From positions 1 to 64,000 of the forward strand of contig JANDLU010000003.1 in NCBI GenBank assembly GCA_024330215.1: a stretch of DNA of 64,000 nucleotides. The letters are read 5' to 3'. Origin of the DNA: Candidatus Gaiellasilicea maunaloa (lineage in GTDB: Bacteria; Actinomycetota; Thermoleophilia; Gaiellales; Gaiellaceae). The translations under genes and the position numbers were made by a program. Below the pieces are notes generated by a model that made no database searches, had not been told where the DNA came from, and saw only the letters and a program-made list of their open reading frames with translations. Each line of letters begins with the position of its first letter. Positions within the stretch are counted from its first letter, which is position 1. Positions 8,071 to 16,849 of this stretch are shown here, one piece after another.

Positions 8071-8552
8071 GCGGGATCGAGGTCGACGAGGCGCTGCTGA
8101 TCCTCAAGATCGCCTTCATCGTCCTGCTCTACCTCTTCATCTGGCGGATCGTCCGCAGTGCGAGTCGAGACTTCCGCACCGGCGGCGGCGGCGCGCAGGA
8201 GAGCATGATCATCTCGCCGGGACAGGCCGCGAGCCTCGGGCCGAGCAAGCAGAAGCGGGCGCGGCTCGTCGTCCTCGAGAGCCCGGCTCTCGCTCCGGGC
8301 GAGGAGATCCCGGTCGACGCCGCCCCGGTCTCGATCGGCCGCGGCGGCCAGAACGACATCCCGCTCGACGGCGACGAGTTCTCCTCCGCCCGGCACGCCC
8401 GCTTCGAGACGCGCCGCGACGGGCTCTGGGTCGAGGATACGGGTTCCACGAACGGCACGTTCGTGAACGGCGCACGGGTGACGACTCCCCGGCGGCTGGG
8501 TAGAGGAGACGTCGTGCGCGTCGGCCAGACGGATTTCAGGGTTGATCTATGA
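8067..8552 (+). CDS. fhaB: FhaB/FipA-like FHA domain protein
   Basis: 161 residues from GTG at 8067, which overlaps the fhaA stop (GTGA). An N-terminal membrane helix (ALLILKIAFIVLLYLFIWRIVRS) is followed by a short linker and an FHA domain at about 70-160: VSIGRGGQNDIPLDGDEFSSARHARFE, EDTGSTNGTFVNGARV. This matches FhaB (FipA) next to pstP in Actinobacteria, a phosphothreonine reader tied to division. The ORF track start at 7857 is a read-through of another frame. The PP2C gene follows after 25 nt. Confidence 0.92.
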   Translation: MSGIEVDEALLILKIAFIVLLYLFIWRIVRSASRDFRTGGGGAQESMIISPGQAASLGPSKQKRARLVVLESPALAPGEEIPVDAAPVSIGRGGQNDIPLDGDEFSSARHARFETRRDGLWVEDTGSTNGTFVNGARVTTPRRLGRGDVVRVGQTDFRVDL

Positions 8553-8577
8553 GGGTTCGGCTTAGGCGGCGAGAGGC

Positions 8578-9585
8578 GTGAGCTTGGGCAGATCGGTCGG
8601 ACTCACCGATACCGGCCGGCGGCGGCGGCGGAACGAGGACTCCTACGTCTGCGAGCCGCCGCTCTTCGCGATCGCCGACGGGATGGGCGGCGCCCAGGCG
8701 GGCGAGGTCGCTTCCCGACTCGCCGCCGCGGTGCTCGAAGAGGCGAACGGCAACGACCTCAGCGAAGCGCACCTCGCGGAGCTGATCCAGGAAGCGAACC
8801 GACGTGTGTTCCGGCGCTCGAACGAGGACGCGGCCGCGTCCGGGATGGGCACGACGATGACGGTCGCGCTCGTCGACGGCAGCGCCGAGGCGGTCGCGAT
8901 CGGCCACGTCGGTGACTCACGGGCCTACCGGGTTCGCGAGGGCGAGCTCGAGCAGCTCACCGAGGATCATTCCCTCGTCAACGAGCTCCTGAAGAGCGGC
9001 CGGCTCTCCCCCGAGGAGGCTCTGAGCCACCCCCAGCGCTCGGTGATCACCCGTGCGATCGGAACCGAGCCGGACGTCGACGTCGACACGTTCACCGTCG
9101 ATGCGCGGCCCGGCGATCTCTTCCTGCTCTGCTCCGACGGGCTTACCGACATGATCACGGACGATGAGATCCTCGGGCTCGTCGAGCGGGGTGAGGGCGA
9201 TCTCGACGCGGCGGCGCGCGGGCTCATCCAGGCAGCGAACCGAAGCGGCGGTGGCGACAACATCACGGTCGTCGCTTTCGAGATCGCCGCCGCAGGAGAC
9301 GCCGGCGAGACGCAGCGGCTGCCCGCCGCGTCGACGCAGACCGCGCCCGCAGACGACGAGGACACGCTCTCCGGCCTCGAGCGCGTGCCCGCGATCGACA
9401 CCGCCGTCCTCTCGGCTGCGGACATCCGCGAGCAGATCGAGTCCCGGCCCGCAGCGGAGCCTGCGGTACCGGTGGTGCCGCCGCCGCGCGAGTCCCGGCC
9501 GCGCCGGGGCCTGCTGCCGCTCCTGCTCCTCCTCGTGCTCCTCGCCGTGATCGCCGCGCTCGTCGTCTGGGGGCTCCTCCGCTGA
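8578..9585 (+). CDS. pstP: PP2C-family Ser/Thr phosphatase PstP
   Basis: 335 residues, GTG start. PP2C motifs run in order: NEDSYV, FAIADGMGGAQAGEVAS, GMGTTMTVALV, IGHVGDSRAYRV, DHSLVNELL, SHPQRSVITRAIGT, LLCSDGLTDMITDDEI, GGGDNITVVAFEI. The metal-binding aspartates are all present. After an acidic linker, a transmembrane helix (RGLLPLLLLLVLLAVIAALVVWGLLR) ends the protein; no large extracellular domain follows. PstP counteracts the kinases encoded nearby. Its stop overlaps the presumed CTG start of ftsW. Confidence 0.95.
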   Translation: MSLGRSVGLTDTGRRRRRNEDSYVCEPPLFAIADGMGGAQAGEVASRLAAAVLEEANGNDLSEAHLAELIQEANRRVFRRSNEDAAASGMGTTMTVALVDGSAEAVAIGHVGDSRAYRVREGELEQLTEDHSLVNELLKSGRLSPEEALSHPQRSVITRAIGTEPDVDVDTFTVDARPGDLFLLCSDGLTDMITDDEILGLVERGEGDLDAAARGLIQAANRSGGGDNITVVAFEIAAAGDAGETQRLPAASTQTAPADDEDTLSGLERVPAIDTAVLSAADIREQIESRPAAEPAVPVVPPPRESRPRRGLLPLLLLLVLLAVIAALVVWGLLR

Positions 9586-10892
9586 CGGCGCGAAACCGCG
9601 AGCTGCTCACCCTGATCTCGGTCGGGCTGATCACTGCGATCGGCTTCGCCAGCGTCTACATCGCCCGCTCCGAGGTCGTCTCGGGAGCCTCGCTGACCTA
9701 CGCGGGGATCTTCTTCGTCCTCTATCTGGCCTCGCATCTCGTTGCGCGCGCGACCGTGCCATACGCCGACCCGTACCTGCTTCCGCTCGCGGCTCTCCTC
9801 ACGGCGATCGGGGTGACGACGATCTACCGGCTCGAGCCGGACGACGCCTTCCGCCAGAGTCTCTGGGTCGTGATCGGCGTCGCCTTCTTCGCGGTCGCGC
9901 TCGTCGTCTACCGCCACGACTACCGCCGGGTCGAGACCTACAAATACCTCTTCGGGCTCGGCTCCCTCGTCCTGCTCGCGCTGCCCGCGCTGCCCGGAAT
10001 CGGCCAGACGGTCAACGGTGCGCGCCTCTGGGTGAAGGTCGGGCCGCTCCAGTTCCAGCCGGGCGAGCTCGCGAAGATCCTCCTGATCGTCTTCCTCGCC
10101 GGCTATCTGCGCGACAAGCGCGAGGTGCTCGCGCAGGGTCGGCTGAAGGACTTCGGCCCGCTGCTCCTGATCTGGGGCGCCGCGATGCTCGTCCTCCTCC
10201 AGACGAACGACCTCGGGAGCGCCCTCCTCCAGTTCGGGATCTTCCTCGCGATGCTCTACGTCGCGACGGGTCGCGCCTCCTTCGCGGCCGCCGGGCTCGT
10301 CCTCTTCCTCTTCGGCGCGGCCGCCGTCTACCAGGTCGTCGATCACGTCCAGCAGCGGGTCACGATCTGGCTGCAGCCGTGGACCGAGGAGCCGGTCTTC
10401 TGCGCTCAGACCGGGGCGCAGGCGTTGCGCCAGGATTGCGGCTCGTTCCAGCTCGTGAAGAGCCTCTACTCGATCGGGAACGGCGGCTTCGGCGGCACCG
10501 GGCTCGGCCAGGGCACGTTCACGACGACCGCCGGCGACCCGATCATCCCCTTCCTCAACACGGACTTCATCTACTCCGCGATCGCTCAGGAGCTCGGTCT
10601 CGTCGGCGCCGCCGCGCTCCTCCTCGTCTACATGCTCTTCATCGCCCGTGGGATGCGCATCGCTATCCGCGCCGACGACGGCTTCTCGAAGCTCCTGGCG
10701 GCCGGGCTCACCTTCGGCTTCGCGCTGCAGACGTTCATCATCGTCGGCGGCGTCCTCCGGGTGATCCCGCTGACCGGGATCACGCTGCCGTTCGTCTCCT
10801 ACGGCGGCTCCAGCGTCGTCGCCAACTTCGTCCTCCTCGCGGGGCTCCTCCTCGTCTCCAATCGGGCGAACGCCCAGCACACGCTGAGGTAG
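9582..10892 (+). CDS. FtsW/RodA/SpoVE-family peptidoglycan polymerase
   Basis: SEDS glycosyltransferase that polymerises lipid II on the outer face of the membrane. GARLWVKVGPLQFQPGELAKI, TNDLGSALLQFG, SIGNGGFGGTGLGQG and ITLPFVSYGGSSVVANF are the family signatures. The ORF track begins at GTG 9756, but that would discard about 58 residues containing the first two membrane helices (RNRELLTLISVGLITAIGFASVYI and YAGIFFVLYLASHLVA). No ATG, GTG or TTG exists in frame before 9756. The only natural boundary is CTG at 9582, overlapping the pstP stop as CTGA, which gives 436 residues. The pbpA partner begins 3 nt after its stop, a standard SEDS-PBP pair. Confidence 0.9.
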   Translation: MTARNRELLTLISVGLITAIGFASVYIARSEVVSGASLTYAGIFFVLYLASHLVARATVPYADPYLLPLAALLTAIGVTTIYRLEPDDAFRQSLWVVIGVAFFAVALVVYRHDYRRVETYKYLFGLGSLVLLALPALPGIGQTVNGARLWVKVGPLQFQPGELAKILLIVFLAGYLRDKREVLAQGRLKDFGPLLLIWGAAMLVLLQTNDLGSALLQFGIFLAMLYVATGRASFAAAGLVLFLFGAAAVYQVVDHVQQRVTIWLQPWTEEPVFCAQTGAQALRQDCGSFQLVKSLYSIGNGGFGGTGLGQGTFTTTAGDPIIPFLNTDFIYSAIAQELGLVGAAALLLVYMLFIARGMRIAIRADDGFSKLLAAGLTFGFALQTFIIVGGVLRVIPLTGITLPFVSYGGSSVVANFVLLAGLLLVSNRANAQHTLR

Positions 10893-10895
10893 CGG

Positions 10896-12359
10896 ATGAA
10901 CGACCAGATCAGGAAGCTCGCGCTCGTCGGCACGACCCTGATCGTCGTCCTCGTCGTCGCCACCACCTACTGGCAGGCCTGGGCCGCCGGCGACCTCGCC
11001 GACCGCCAGGACAACCAGATCCAGCGCGTCGCCGAGTTCACGGTGAAGCGCGGCGAGATCATCGGCAATGCCGGACGGCCGCTCGCGAAGAACAGGCGGG
11101 AGAAGATCGGTGGGCGCACGTTCTACTTCCGCGGCTACCCGCAGGGGGGCCTCGCCGCGCACGTCGTCGGCTACTCGACCCAGTCGCGGGCGCGGGCCGG
11201 GCTCGAGCGCTCGCTGAACGACTATCTGACCGGCTCGAACGCGAACCTCGGGGCGGTGCTCGACAAGCTCACCGGCTCGACGGTGACGGGGAGCTCGCTC
11301 CACCTGACCCTGAACCTGAACGCCCAGCGGGCGGCGCTCGACGCGCTCGGCGGCCGGTGCGGCTCGGTCGTGGCGCTCGACGTGCGCACCGGGAAGGTGC
11401 TCGTGATGGCGAACGTCCCGACCTACGACCCGAACCTGATCGAGAAGAGCTACGGCCGGATCGCGCGGATCGACGCGCCCTGCCGTCCCGTCGCGCCGCT
11501 GATCAACAGGGCTACGAACGGGCTCTACGCGCCGGGCTCGACGTTCAAGGTCGTCACCGCCGCGGCGGCGCTCGACTCCGGCAAGTACACCCCCGACTCG
11601 AGCTTCGTCGATCCCGGCTACTGCGAGGTCTACGGCAGGCGGGTCTCGAACTACGACACGACGCGGCCGTTCGGGAAGATCGACCTCCGTAACGCGCTCA
11701 AGTACTCCGTCAACTCCGTCTTCTGCAACATCGGCAAGGAGCTCGGCTCGAAGAAGATCGTCGAGTACGCCAAGCGCTTCGGCTTCTACTCGACCCCGCC
11801 GCTCGAGACCCCGACGAACGAGCGGGCGCCGAGCGGCCTCTACGAGGGCGGCGAGCTCTTCGACCCCGAGCTCGACAGCGACGTCGATCCCGGCCGCTTC
11901 GCCTTCGGTCAGGAGCGGCTGCTCGTGACCCCGCTCCAGATGGCGATGGTCGCAGGCACGATCGCGAACGACGGGGTCGTGATGCGGCCCTACGTGGTGG
12001 ATCAGATCCGCGATCCCGACGGCGCGATCGTGACCCGGACGAAGCCGGACGAGCTCGGCCGCGCCGTCGAGCCCGAGACGGCGCGTGCAGTCGCGGCGAT
12101 GATGCGCGGGGCAGTCGAGGAGGGAACCGGCACCGCGGCCAAGATCTCCGGTCTCGCCGTCTCCGGCAAGACCGGAACAGCCGAGACGGGGATCAGCGGA
12201 CGGAACACGACGTGGTTCATCTGCTTCGCCGGGAGGGAGGGCCGCGAGGTCGCGATAGCGGTCGTCGTCGAGCAGCAGAGCTCGACGGGCGGCGAGACGG
12301 CGGCACCGATCGCCCGCGGGGTCTTGCAGGCACTCTTCGGCCGGACGGCGAACTCCTAG
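10896..12359 (+). CDS. pbpA: Class B penicillin-binding protein (PbpA-like transpeptidase)
   Basis: 487 residues with an N-terminal membrane anchor (LALVGTTLIVVLVVATTYW), a dimerisation/pedestal region and a transpeptidase domain from about 160. Active-site motifs are STFK (in YAPGSTFKVVTAAAAL), SVN (KYSVNSVFCNIG) and KTGTAE (SGKTGTAETGIS). It crosslinks peptidoglycan together with the adjacent SEDS polymerase. Length and motif spacing match actinobacterial PbpA. The next gene, pknB, begins 6 nt after its stop. Confidence 0.95.
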   Translation: MNDQIRKLALVGTTLIVVLVVATTYWQAWAAGDLADRQDNQIQRVAEFTVKRGEIIGNAGRPLAKNRREKIGGRTFYFRGYPQGGLAAHVVGYSTQSRARAGLERSLNDYLTGSNANLGAVLDKLTGSTVTGSSLHLTLNLNAQRAALDALGGRCGSVVALDVRTGKVLVMANVPTYDPNLIEKSYGRIARIDAPCRPVAPLINRATNGLYAPGSTFKVVTAAAALDSGKYTPDSSFVDPGYCEVYGRRVSNYDTTRPFGKIDLRNALKYSVNSVFCNIGKELGSKKIVEYAKRFGFYSTPPLETPTNERAPSGLYEGGELFDPELDSDVDPGRFAFGQERLLVTPLQMAMVAGTIANDGVVMRPYVVDQIRDPDGAIVTRTKPDELGRAVEPETARAVAAMMRGAVEEGTGTAAKISGLAVSGKTGTAETGISGRNTTWFICFAGREGREVAIAVVVEQQSSTGGETAAPIARGVLQALFGRTANS

Positions 12360-12365
12360 GCGGAG

Positions 12366-14357
12366 ATGCGCATGGCGGTCACCGATCCCCTCATCGGCTC
12401 GCTCTTCGACGGGCGCTACCTGATCTCGCGCAAGCTCGGTGCAGGCGGGATGGCGAACGTCTACCTCGCCGCCGACCAGGAGCTCGGCCGCCGCGTCGCG
12501 ATCAAGATCCTCGACGATCGGCACGCACGGGACGACCAGTTCGTCGAGCGCTTCCGCCGGGAGGCCCAGAACGCGGCCGGGCTCTCGCATCCGAGCATCG
12601 TCTCGATCTACGACCGCGGCGAGGCCGAGGGCACCTACTACATCGCGATGGAGTACGTCGAGGGCCGGACGCTGAAGGAGCTGATCGTCGCGCGCGGGCC
12701 CTCGCCGATCGGGATCGCGATCGACTACTCGCGCCAGATCCTCTCCGCGCTGCGCTTCGCGCACAGAAGCGGGATCGTCCATCGCGACATCAAGCCGCAC
12801 AACGTGATCGTCGACGGCGACGGTCGCGTCAAGGTGATGGACTTCGGGATCGCGCGCGCCGGCACGAGCCAGATGACGGAGGCGGGCTCGATCATCGGTA
12901 CGGCGCAGTACCTCTCGCCGGAGCAGGCCCGCGGGGCGCCGGTCGACCAGACCTCGGATCTCTACTCGACCGGAATCGTCCTCTACGAGCTCCTGACGGG
13001 ATCGGTTCCGTTCAATGGCGACACTCCGGTCGAGATCGCGATGAAGCACCTCTCGCAGGCCCCGGAGTCGCCCTCGACGCACCGGCCGGAGATCCCACGC
13101 GACCTCGACTACGTGATTCTGCGCGCGCTCGCGAAAGACTCGTCGGAGCGCTACCACTCGGCCGAGGAGATGGACTCCGACCTCGAGAGGATCGGGCGTG
13201 GGATCGGAGTCTCGGCCGAGACGGCGGAGGCGGCCACGAGCGTCCTCTCGCGCACGGACGTGCGCGACGCGGCGACGACGATCCGGCCTGCCGCAGCGAC
13301 GACTGCGTATACCCCGGGGCGGTACTACGAGTACGACGAGACGCGCCGGCGCCGCTCGATCTGGCCGTGGCTACTCGCGGTTCTCGCGCTCGCCCTCGCC
13401 GCCGTCGGCGGCTTCTTCGCCTACGACCAGCTCCAGGATCAGCTCAGCGCGTCGAGACCGGTCACCGTCCCGGACGTCGAGGGGATCCTGGAGTCGCGCG
13501 CGGTCGCGCAGATCGAGGCGAGGGGGTTGCAGGCGAACGTTCGCCGCGAGCCGCGCTCGGACGTCCCGATCGGGATCGTCGCCGAGCAGGAGCCCGAGCC
13601 GCCGAATCGGATCGAGAAGGACAACTTCGTCACGATCGTCGTCTCGACGGGCAAGGCGAAGACACGGGTTCCCGGCGTCGTCGGCAGGCGCCGAGACGAC
13701 GCCGTCGTGGCGCTGCGGGACGCGAACCTGACGCCCAGGGTCGTCGAAATCAACTCCGAGCGACCCGCGAACACCGTCACGGCGCAGGCGCCGAAGGCGG
13801 GTACGACCCTCGTCGAGGGCTCGACCGTGCGGATCAACGTCTCGATCGGGCCGAAGCCGATCGCCGTTCCGAGCGTGATCGGCGTCGCCTACGAGTCCGC
13901 CGCCTCGCAGCTCCAGGGGATCGGCTTCGGAGTCGCGCGCACCAACGTCGAGTCGAACGAGGCCGAAGGGATCGTGGTCGGTCAGGAGCCGAATGCGGGC
14001 TCGTCGCGGGGCAAGGGCTCGACGATCACGCTCCGAGTCTCGGAGGGCCCGAAGACCACCGCGATCCCCGACGTCACGAGCCAGCAGGAAGACCAGGCAC
14101 GCGAGCTGCTCGAGACCTCCGGCTTCAGGGTCCGGGTCAGGCGCCAGGACACCGAGGATCCGCTGTCGGATGGCAACGTGATCTCGCAGGATCCGCCGGG
14201 AGGCGAGCAGGCGACGCCGAATACGACCGTGACGATCTTCGTCGGTCGCCTGATCGAGCCGCCGCCGCCGACCGACACCGGACCGACCGACACGGGTCCG
14301 ACGGATACGGGCCCGACGGATACGGGTCCGACAGACACCGTCCCGCTCGATCCGTGA
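12366..14357 (+). CDS. pknB: PASTA-domain Ser/Thr protein kinase PknB
   Basis: 663 residues. Kinase domain about 16-280: GAGGMANV, Lys47 (VAIKIL), HRDIKPHN (Asp141), DFG (159-161), TAQYLSPEQ. A Thr/Arg-rich juxtamembrane stretch precedes a membrane helix (SIWPWLLAVLALALAAVGGFFAY, about 335-360). Four extracellular PASTA repeats then begin near RPVTVPDVEG, KTRVPGVVG, PIAVPSVIG and TTAIPDVTS; PASTA domains sense muropeptides or lipid II. The tail is a TDTGP repeat. Start could be ATG 12366 or ATG 12372. The ddl gene overlaps its stop by GTGA, linking the sensor to precursor synthesis. Confidence 0.95.
   Translation: MRMAVTDPLIGSLFDGRYLISRKLGAGGMANVYLAADQELGRRVAIKILDDRHARDDQFVERFRREAQNAAGLSHPSIVSIYDRGEAEGTYYIAMEYVEGRTLKELIVARGPSPIGIAIDYSRQILSALRFAHRSGIVHRDIKPHNVIVDGDGRVKVMDFGIARAGTSQMTEAGSIIGTAQYLSPEQARGAPVDQTSDLYSTGIVLYELLTGSVPFNGDTPVEIAMKHLSQAPESPSTHRPEIPRDLDYVILRALAKDSSERYHSAEEMDSDLERIGRGIGVSAETAEAATSVLSRTDVRDAATTIRPAAATTAYTPGRYYEYDETRRRRSIWPWLLAVLALALAAVGGFFAYDQLQDQLSASRPVTVPDVEGILESRAVAQIEARGLQANVRREPRSDVPIGIVAEQEPEPPNRIEKDNFVTIVVSTGKAKTRVPGVVGRRRDDAVVALRDANLTPRVVEINSERPANTVTAQAPKAGTTLVEGSTVRINVSIGPKPIAVPSVIGVAYESAASQLQGIGFGVARTNVESNEAEGIVVGQEPNAGSSRGKGSTITLRVSEGPKTTAIPDVTSQQEDQARELLETSGFRVRVRRQDTEDPLSDGNVISQDPPGGEQATPNTTVTIFVGRLIEPPPPTDTGPTDTGPTDTGPTDTGPTDTVPLDP
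14271..14342 (+). repeat. Tandem 15-bp repeat encoding TDTGP in the PknB tail
   Basis: Almost five copies of a 15-bp unit (ACCGACACCGGACCG and variants) encode TDTGP repeats after the last PASTA domain. Third-position differences between copies show it is retained at the protein level. It probably forms a flexible Thr/Pro-rich tail in the wall; copy number may vary between strains. Confidence 0.85.
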
Positions 14358-15394
14358 GCAGGCGCGTCCGGGTGGCCGTGCTCGCCGGCGGGCGCTCGAG
14401 CGAGCACGAGATCTCGCTGGCGTCTGCGCGCTCGGTCCTCGCGGCGCTCGATCCGAGCCGCTACGAGGTCATCGAGATCGCGATCGCCCGCGAGGGGCGC
14501 TGGGAGCTGGGCCAGCGCGAGTCTCGCGAGCTGGTCAGTGGCTCGGAGCCACAGAGCTCGATCGAATCGCTGCCCGTCGTCGCCGAGGCCGCCTCGCCGG
14601 CCCAGGCGCTCGGCTCGGTCGATGTCGTCCTCCCGATCCTGCACGGCCCGTTCGGCGAAGACGGCACCGTCCAGGGGCTGCTCGAGCTCGCCGGCGTTCC
14701 CTACGTCGGCGCCGGCGTCGCGGCCTCGGCGCTCTGCATGGACAAGGATCTGTTCAAGGCAGTGCTGCGGGATCGCGGGATCCCGGTCGCACGCAACGCG
14801 ACTCTCCGCCTCGGCGACGAGATCTCGAATCCGTTCGGCTACCCGGTCTTCGTCAAGCCGGCCCGCCTCGGCTCGTCCGTGGGGATCTCGAAGGCGCACG
14901 ACGAGGCCGAGCTCGAGGCCGCAGTCGCGCTCGCGCGGCGCCACGACGAGAAGGTGCTCGTCGAGGAGTTCGTCGCCGGCACCGAGGTCGAGTGCGGCGT
15001 CCTCGGCAACGTCCGTCCGGCGCCGATCGCGTCGGTCGTCGGTGAGATCGTCCCCCACGCCGAGTGGTACGACTACGAGGCGAAGTATGCAGAAGGAGGC
15101 TCGGACATCATCGTCCCTGCCCGCATCCCCGTGGCGACCGCCGCGCGCGTCCAGGAGCTGGCCGTGGACGCGTTCGTCGCCACCGAGTGCGAGGGAATGG
15201 CACGTGTCGACTTCTTCGTCCGGGAAGACGGCGAGGTCGTCGTCAACGAGCTCAACACGATCCCCGGCTTCACCGCGACGAGCGTCTATGCGCGGCTCTT
15301 CGAAGCGTCGGGGATTCCCTATGCGTCGCTGCTCGACCGCCTGATCGAGCTCGCCCTCGAGCGGCACGAGCGCCGCTCCGGCCTGGAGTACTAG
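14354..15394 (+). CDS. ddl: D-alanine--D-alanine ligase
   Basis: 346 residues from GTG 14354, overlapping the pknB stop. ATP-grasp ligase making the D-Ala-D-Ala dipeptide for peptidoglycan. Motifs: VAVLAGGRSSEHEISLASA, LPILHGPFGEDGTVQGLLELAGVPYVGAGVAASALCMDK, PVFVKPARLGSSVGISK, VLVEEFVAGTEVEC and FVREDGEVVVNELNTIPGFT. The Tyr in SDIIVPARIP and EGMARVDFF are standard for the family. The ORF track's 12212 start is a read-through across pknB. Its TAG stop shares CTAG with the stop of the convergent kinase. Confidence 0.95.
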   Translation: MSRRVRVAVLAGGRSSEHEISLASARSVLAALDPSRYEVIEIAIAREGRWELGQRESRELVSGSEPQSSIESLPVVAEAASPAQALGSVDVVLPILHGPFGEDGTVQGLLELAGVPYVGAGVAASALCMDKDLFKAVLRDRGIPVARNATLRLGDEISNPFGYPVFVKPARLGSSVGISKAHDEAELEAAVALARRHDEKVLVEEFVAGTEVECGVLGNVRPAPIASVVGEIVPHAEWYDYEAKYAEGGSDIIVPARIPVATAARVQELAVDAFVATECEGMARVDFFVREDGEVVVNELNTIPGFTATSVYARLFEASGIPYASLLDRLIELALERHERRSGLEY

Positions 15395-16824
15395 CTCGCC
15401 GTGACCTCGTTGACGCGCGCGAGGCCGTCGAGATCGGTGATCCAGACGACGTAGTAGCGCTCCTCGGTGCCGTCGAGCTCCCAGGTCGTGCTCGCGGCGA
15501 CGCTCTTGCCCTCGGCGACGACGTCGAAGGGGCCTTCGGGCGACGCTCCCGCCTGGATCTCGGCTGTAAAGCCCGGCGTCTCGCTCTCGACGGTGAGCGA
15601 GGAGAGCGAGCGTCCCTCGGCGTCGAGGACGAGTCCGACGCCGTCCTTGGTCGCGGAGAAATCCTGGTAGGTCTCGGTCGTCCAGTAGGAGGCGGGATCG
15701 CCGTCGGTCGCTCGGGCGACCGCCTCGGGATGCTCGGCGCCGTCCCCCTGTGGATCGAACGAGCCCACTCCGGCCAGCTCGGCCGGCGGCGCACCGGGAG
15801 CGACACCCTCTCCACCCTCGCCTTCGCCGCGACCGACGAGCAGCATTCCACCGACGACGGCCGCGATTGCGAGCGCACCGAGCACGACGAGGAGGACTGG
15901 CGCGGAGCGGCGGCGCCCGGAGCGCTCCCGTCGAGGCCGGCTCTGCTCGACGACGGGGCTCCTGACGATCATGGTCGCGTCGCCGTCGGGCCGGCCGTCG
16001 AGCTCGGCGAGGCATGCCTCGAGCTCGGCGACGACGTCGGTCATCGAGGCGGGACGCTCGGCCGGATCCTTGGCCATGCAGCGCTCGACGAGCGTCGCGA
16101 GTCGGAGCTGCGCGTCCGGCCTCGCCTCGAGCACGCTCGGCACGGGATCGTTCACGTGACGCAGCGCGACGGTGAGGAAATTGTCGCCGGAGTAAGGCAC
16201 GCCGCCGGCGAGCAGCTCGTAGAGCACGACGCCGAAAGAGTAGACATCGGTCTGCGCGTCGACGCGTTCGCCGCGGGCCTGCTCGGGCGCGATGTAGTGG
16301 CTCGTCCCGAGCACGGTGCCGGTCTCGGTGCGACCGACGGCATCGAGCGAGCGCGCGATCCCGAAGTCGGTCACCTTGGCGCGACCCTCGCCGTTCACGA
16401 GCACGTTCTGCGGCTTGATGTCCCGATGGATCAGGCCCTGCTGGTGGGCGAACGCGAGCGCCCGGCTGACTTCGAGGCCGACCTCGAGGGTCCGCCGAAT
16501 CGGCATCGGCCCGCCGCGCTCGACGAGATCCTTCAGCGTCTCGCCCTCCACGAACTCGAAGACGATGAACTGGCGGCCGTTCTCCTCACCCCGGTCGATC
16601 ACGGTCACGATCCCGGGATGCGAGAGCTGCGCGGCCGCCCGGGCCTCGTGCCGGAAGCGCGCGACGTAGTCGTCGTCCTCGCTGAAGTGCTCGTGCAGGA
16701 TCTTCAGCGCGACGTTCCGCTCGAGCTGGGTGTCGTACGCGCAGTAGACCGTCGACATGCCGCCCTTACCGACGGCGTCCTTGAGCTCGTAGCGCTCGGC
16801 GATCAGTTTCCCCACGGTTGGCAC
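15391..16824 (-). CDS. Ser/Thr protein kinase with extracytoplasmic discoidin-like domain
   Basis: 477 residues. Kinase domain about 11-270: GKGGMSTV, Lys41, HRDIKPQN (Asp134), DFG (153-155), TSHYIAPEQARGE. A basic segment (RPRRERSGRRRSAP) is followed by a membrane helix (VLLVVLGALAIAAVVGGMLLV). The external part (about 345-477) includes HPEAVARATDGDPASYWTTETY and beta-rich strands ending FDVVAEGKSVAAS and RYYVVWITDL, the pattern of an F5/8-type C (discoidin-like, carbohydrate-binding) domain. That domain call is an inference from pattern. It probably senses a surface glycan or wall component. Convergent with ddl, with overlapping stops. Confidence 0.88.
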   Translation of the reverse strand: MPTVGKLIAERYELKDAVGKGGMSTVYCAYDTQLERNVALKILHEHFSEDDDYVARFRHEARAAAQLSHPGIVTVIDRGEENGRQFIVFEFVEGETLKDLVERGGPMPIRRTLEVGLEVSRALAFAHQQGLIHRDIKPQNVLVNGEGRAKVTDFGIARSLDAVGRTETGTVLGTSHYIAPEQARGERVDAQTDVYSFGVVLYELLAGGVPYSGDNFLTVALRHVNDPVPSVLEARPDAQLRLATLVERCMAKDPAERPASMTDVVAELEACLAELDGRPDGDATMIVRSPVVEQSRPRRERSGRRRSAPVLLVVLGALAIAAVVGGMLLVGRGEGEGGEGVAPGAPPAELAGVGSFDPQGDGAEHPEAVARATDGDPASYWTTETYQDFSATKDGVGLVLDAEGRSLSSLTVESETPGFTAEIQAGASPEGPFDVVAEGKSVAASTTWELDGTEERYYVVWITDLDGLARVNEVTAS

Positions 16825-16849
16825 GGTAGCGTGCCCCCGGCCGAGGGAG

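Noticed and set aside
8967-13157. 1396-residue minus-strand ORF opposite the ftsW-pbpA-pknB block
   Set aside because: Arg/Glu/Asp-rich, no domain; it mirrors the coding strand's third-position GC bias and is a shadow.
13460-14250. PASTA-coding repeats as DNA repeats
   Set aside because: They are protein-level repeats with no DNA-level identity, so not a repeat element.
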